Origin: an uncultured Lachnospiraceae bacterium
GTDB lineage: Bacteria; Bacillota; Clostridia; Lachnospirales; Lachnospiraceae
NCBI GenBank assembly: GCA_946549155.1
Contig: CAMNQN010000215.1
Coordinates: 1-5,449, forward strand
Reading direction: 5' to 3'
Length of the DNA: 5,449 nt
Shown: positions 5,349 through 5,449 of the stretch, one piece after another
Layout: each line of letters starts with the position of its first letter
Position numbering within the stretch: the first letter of the stretch is position 1
Made by a program: the position numbers and the translations under genes
Notes under the pieces: generated by a model
Told to the model about the DNA's origin: nothing
Databases searched by the model: none
The model's input: the letters and a program-made list of their open reading frames with translations, nothing else

Positions 5349-5378
5349 GTTAATTAACAGGACGCAGGAAAAGACAGG
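5349..5378 (+). repeat. Conserved ~30-nt motif, copy 2 (outward-facing)
   Basis: This is the partner of the motif at 92-121 in inverted orientation: GTTAATTA, then CAGGACGCAGGAA and an A/G-rich end, with 26 of 30 identical and every difference a G/A exchange. Here the 5' end is a perfect palindrome, GTTAATTAAC. The following ~70 nt to the window end are GC-rich with short hairpin potential (GCGGG cagat CCCGC near 5384-5398; GGAG ccgcc CTCC near the end), unlike the AT-rich gaps elsewhere. No coding region is evident in 5231-5449. The sequence may be the start of a structured leader for a gene right of the window. Confidence 0.6.
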
Positions 5379-5449
5379 GCCGGGCGGGCAGATCCCGCTG
5401 GAAAACTGCTCCGGATACAAGAAACGCTAGGATGGAGCCGCCCTCCGAT

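Noticed and set aside
5349..5449. A known riboswitch class (cobalamin, T-box, NiCo/czcD, ZTP, c-di-GMP) at the right edge
   Set aside because: I compared the remembered consensus motifs and none fits; the sequence is also truncated by the window end.

Overview
The window looks like chromosomal DNA from a low-to-mid-GC Clostridia, most likely Lachnospiraceae. The reasons are the paired glgC-glgD genes (a Firmicutes arrangement), a FeoB-associated Cys-rich mini-protein, G-rich Shine-Dalgarno sites, and AT-rich intergenic stretches with recognisable sigma-A promoters. This placement is inference; there is no rRNA or other marker gene to confirm it.

Layout. Positions 1-162 hold no gene. They carry a hairpin with a U-run and one copy of a conserved ~30-nt motif, both reading leftward. 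Next comes a 44-codon minus-strand gene (163-297) for a FeoB-associated Cys-rich membrane protein. It has its own TTGACA-17-TATACT promoter overlapped by a palindrome, and its 3' end lies inside a perfect 15-bp inverted repeat. Divergent from it is glgC-glgD (528-2875, plus), an overlapping pair for the two subunits of ADP-glucose pyrophosphorylase, which makes the activated glucose donor for glycogen synthesis. Two back-to-back hairpin terminators (2885-2955) separate this operon from three minus-strand genes converging on it. In transcription order these are a Cof-type HAD phosphatase (5230-4442), a cytosolic SGNH/GDSL hydrolase (4378-3734) and a PyrE-like phosphoribosyltransferase homologue (3611-2970). 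The first two are probably co-transcribed; the third has its own promoter. The right edge (5231-5449) has the HAD promoter and a second copy of the ~30-nt motif, facing outward to the right.

Function. glgCD commits glucose-1-phosphate to glycogen storage. No glycogen synthase or branching enzyme is in view. The HAD and SGNH proteins look like housekeeping or salvage hydrolases of unknown substrate. The PRTase-like protein keeps the fold signature but has lost the acidic pair of the PRPP-binding motif and has a C-terminal CxxC, so its activity is uncertain.

The points most worth a second look are the pair of outward-facing ~30-nt repeats at the window edges (candidate leader RNA or dispersed repeat), the orphan FeoB-associated gene with its operator-like promoter, and the degenerate PRPP motif. 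I see no clear new multi-gene system: most genes are recognisable chromosomal families.
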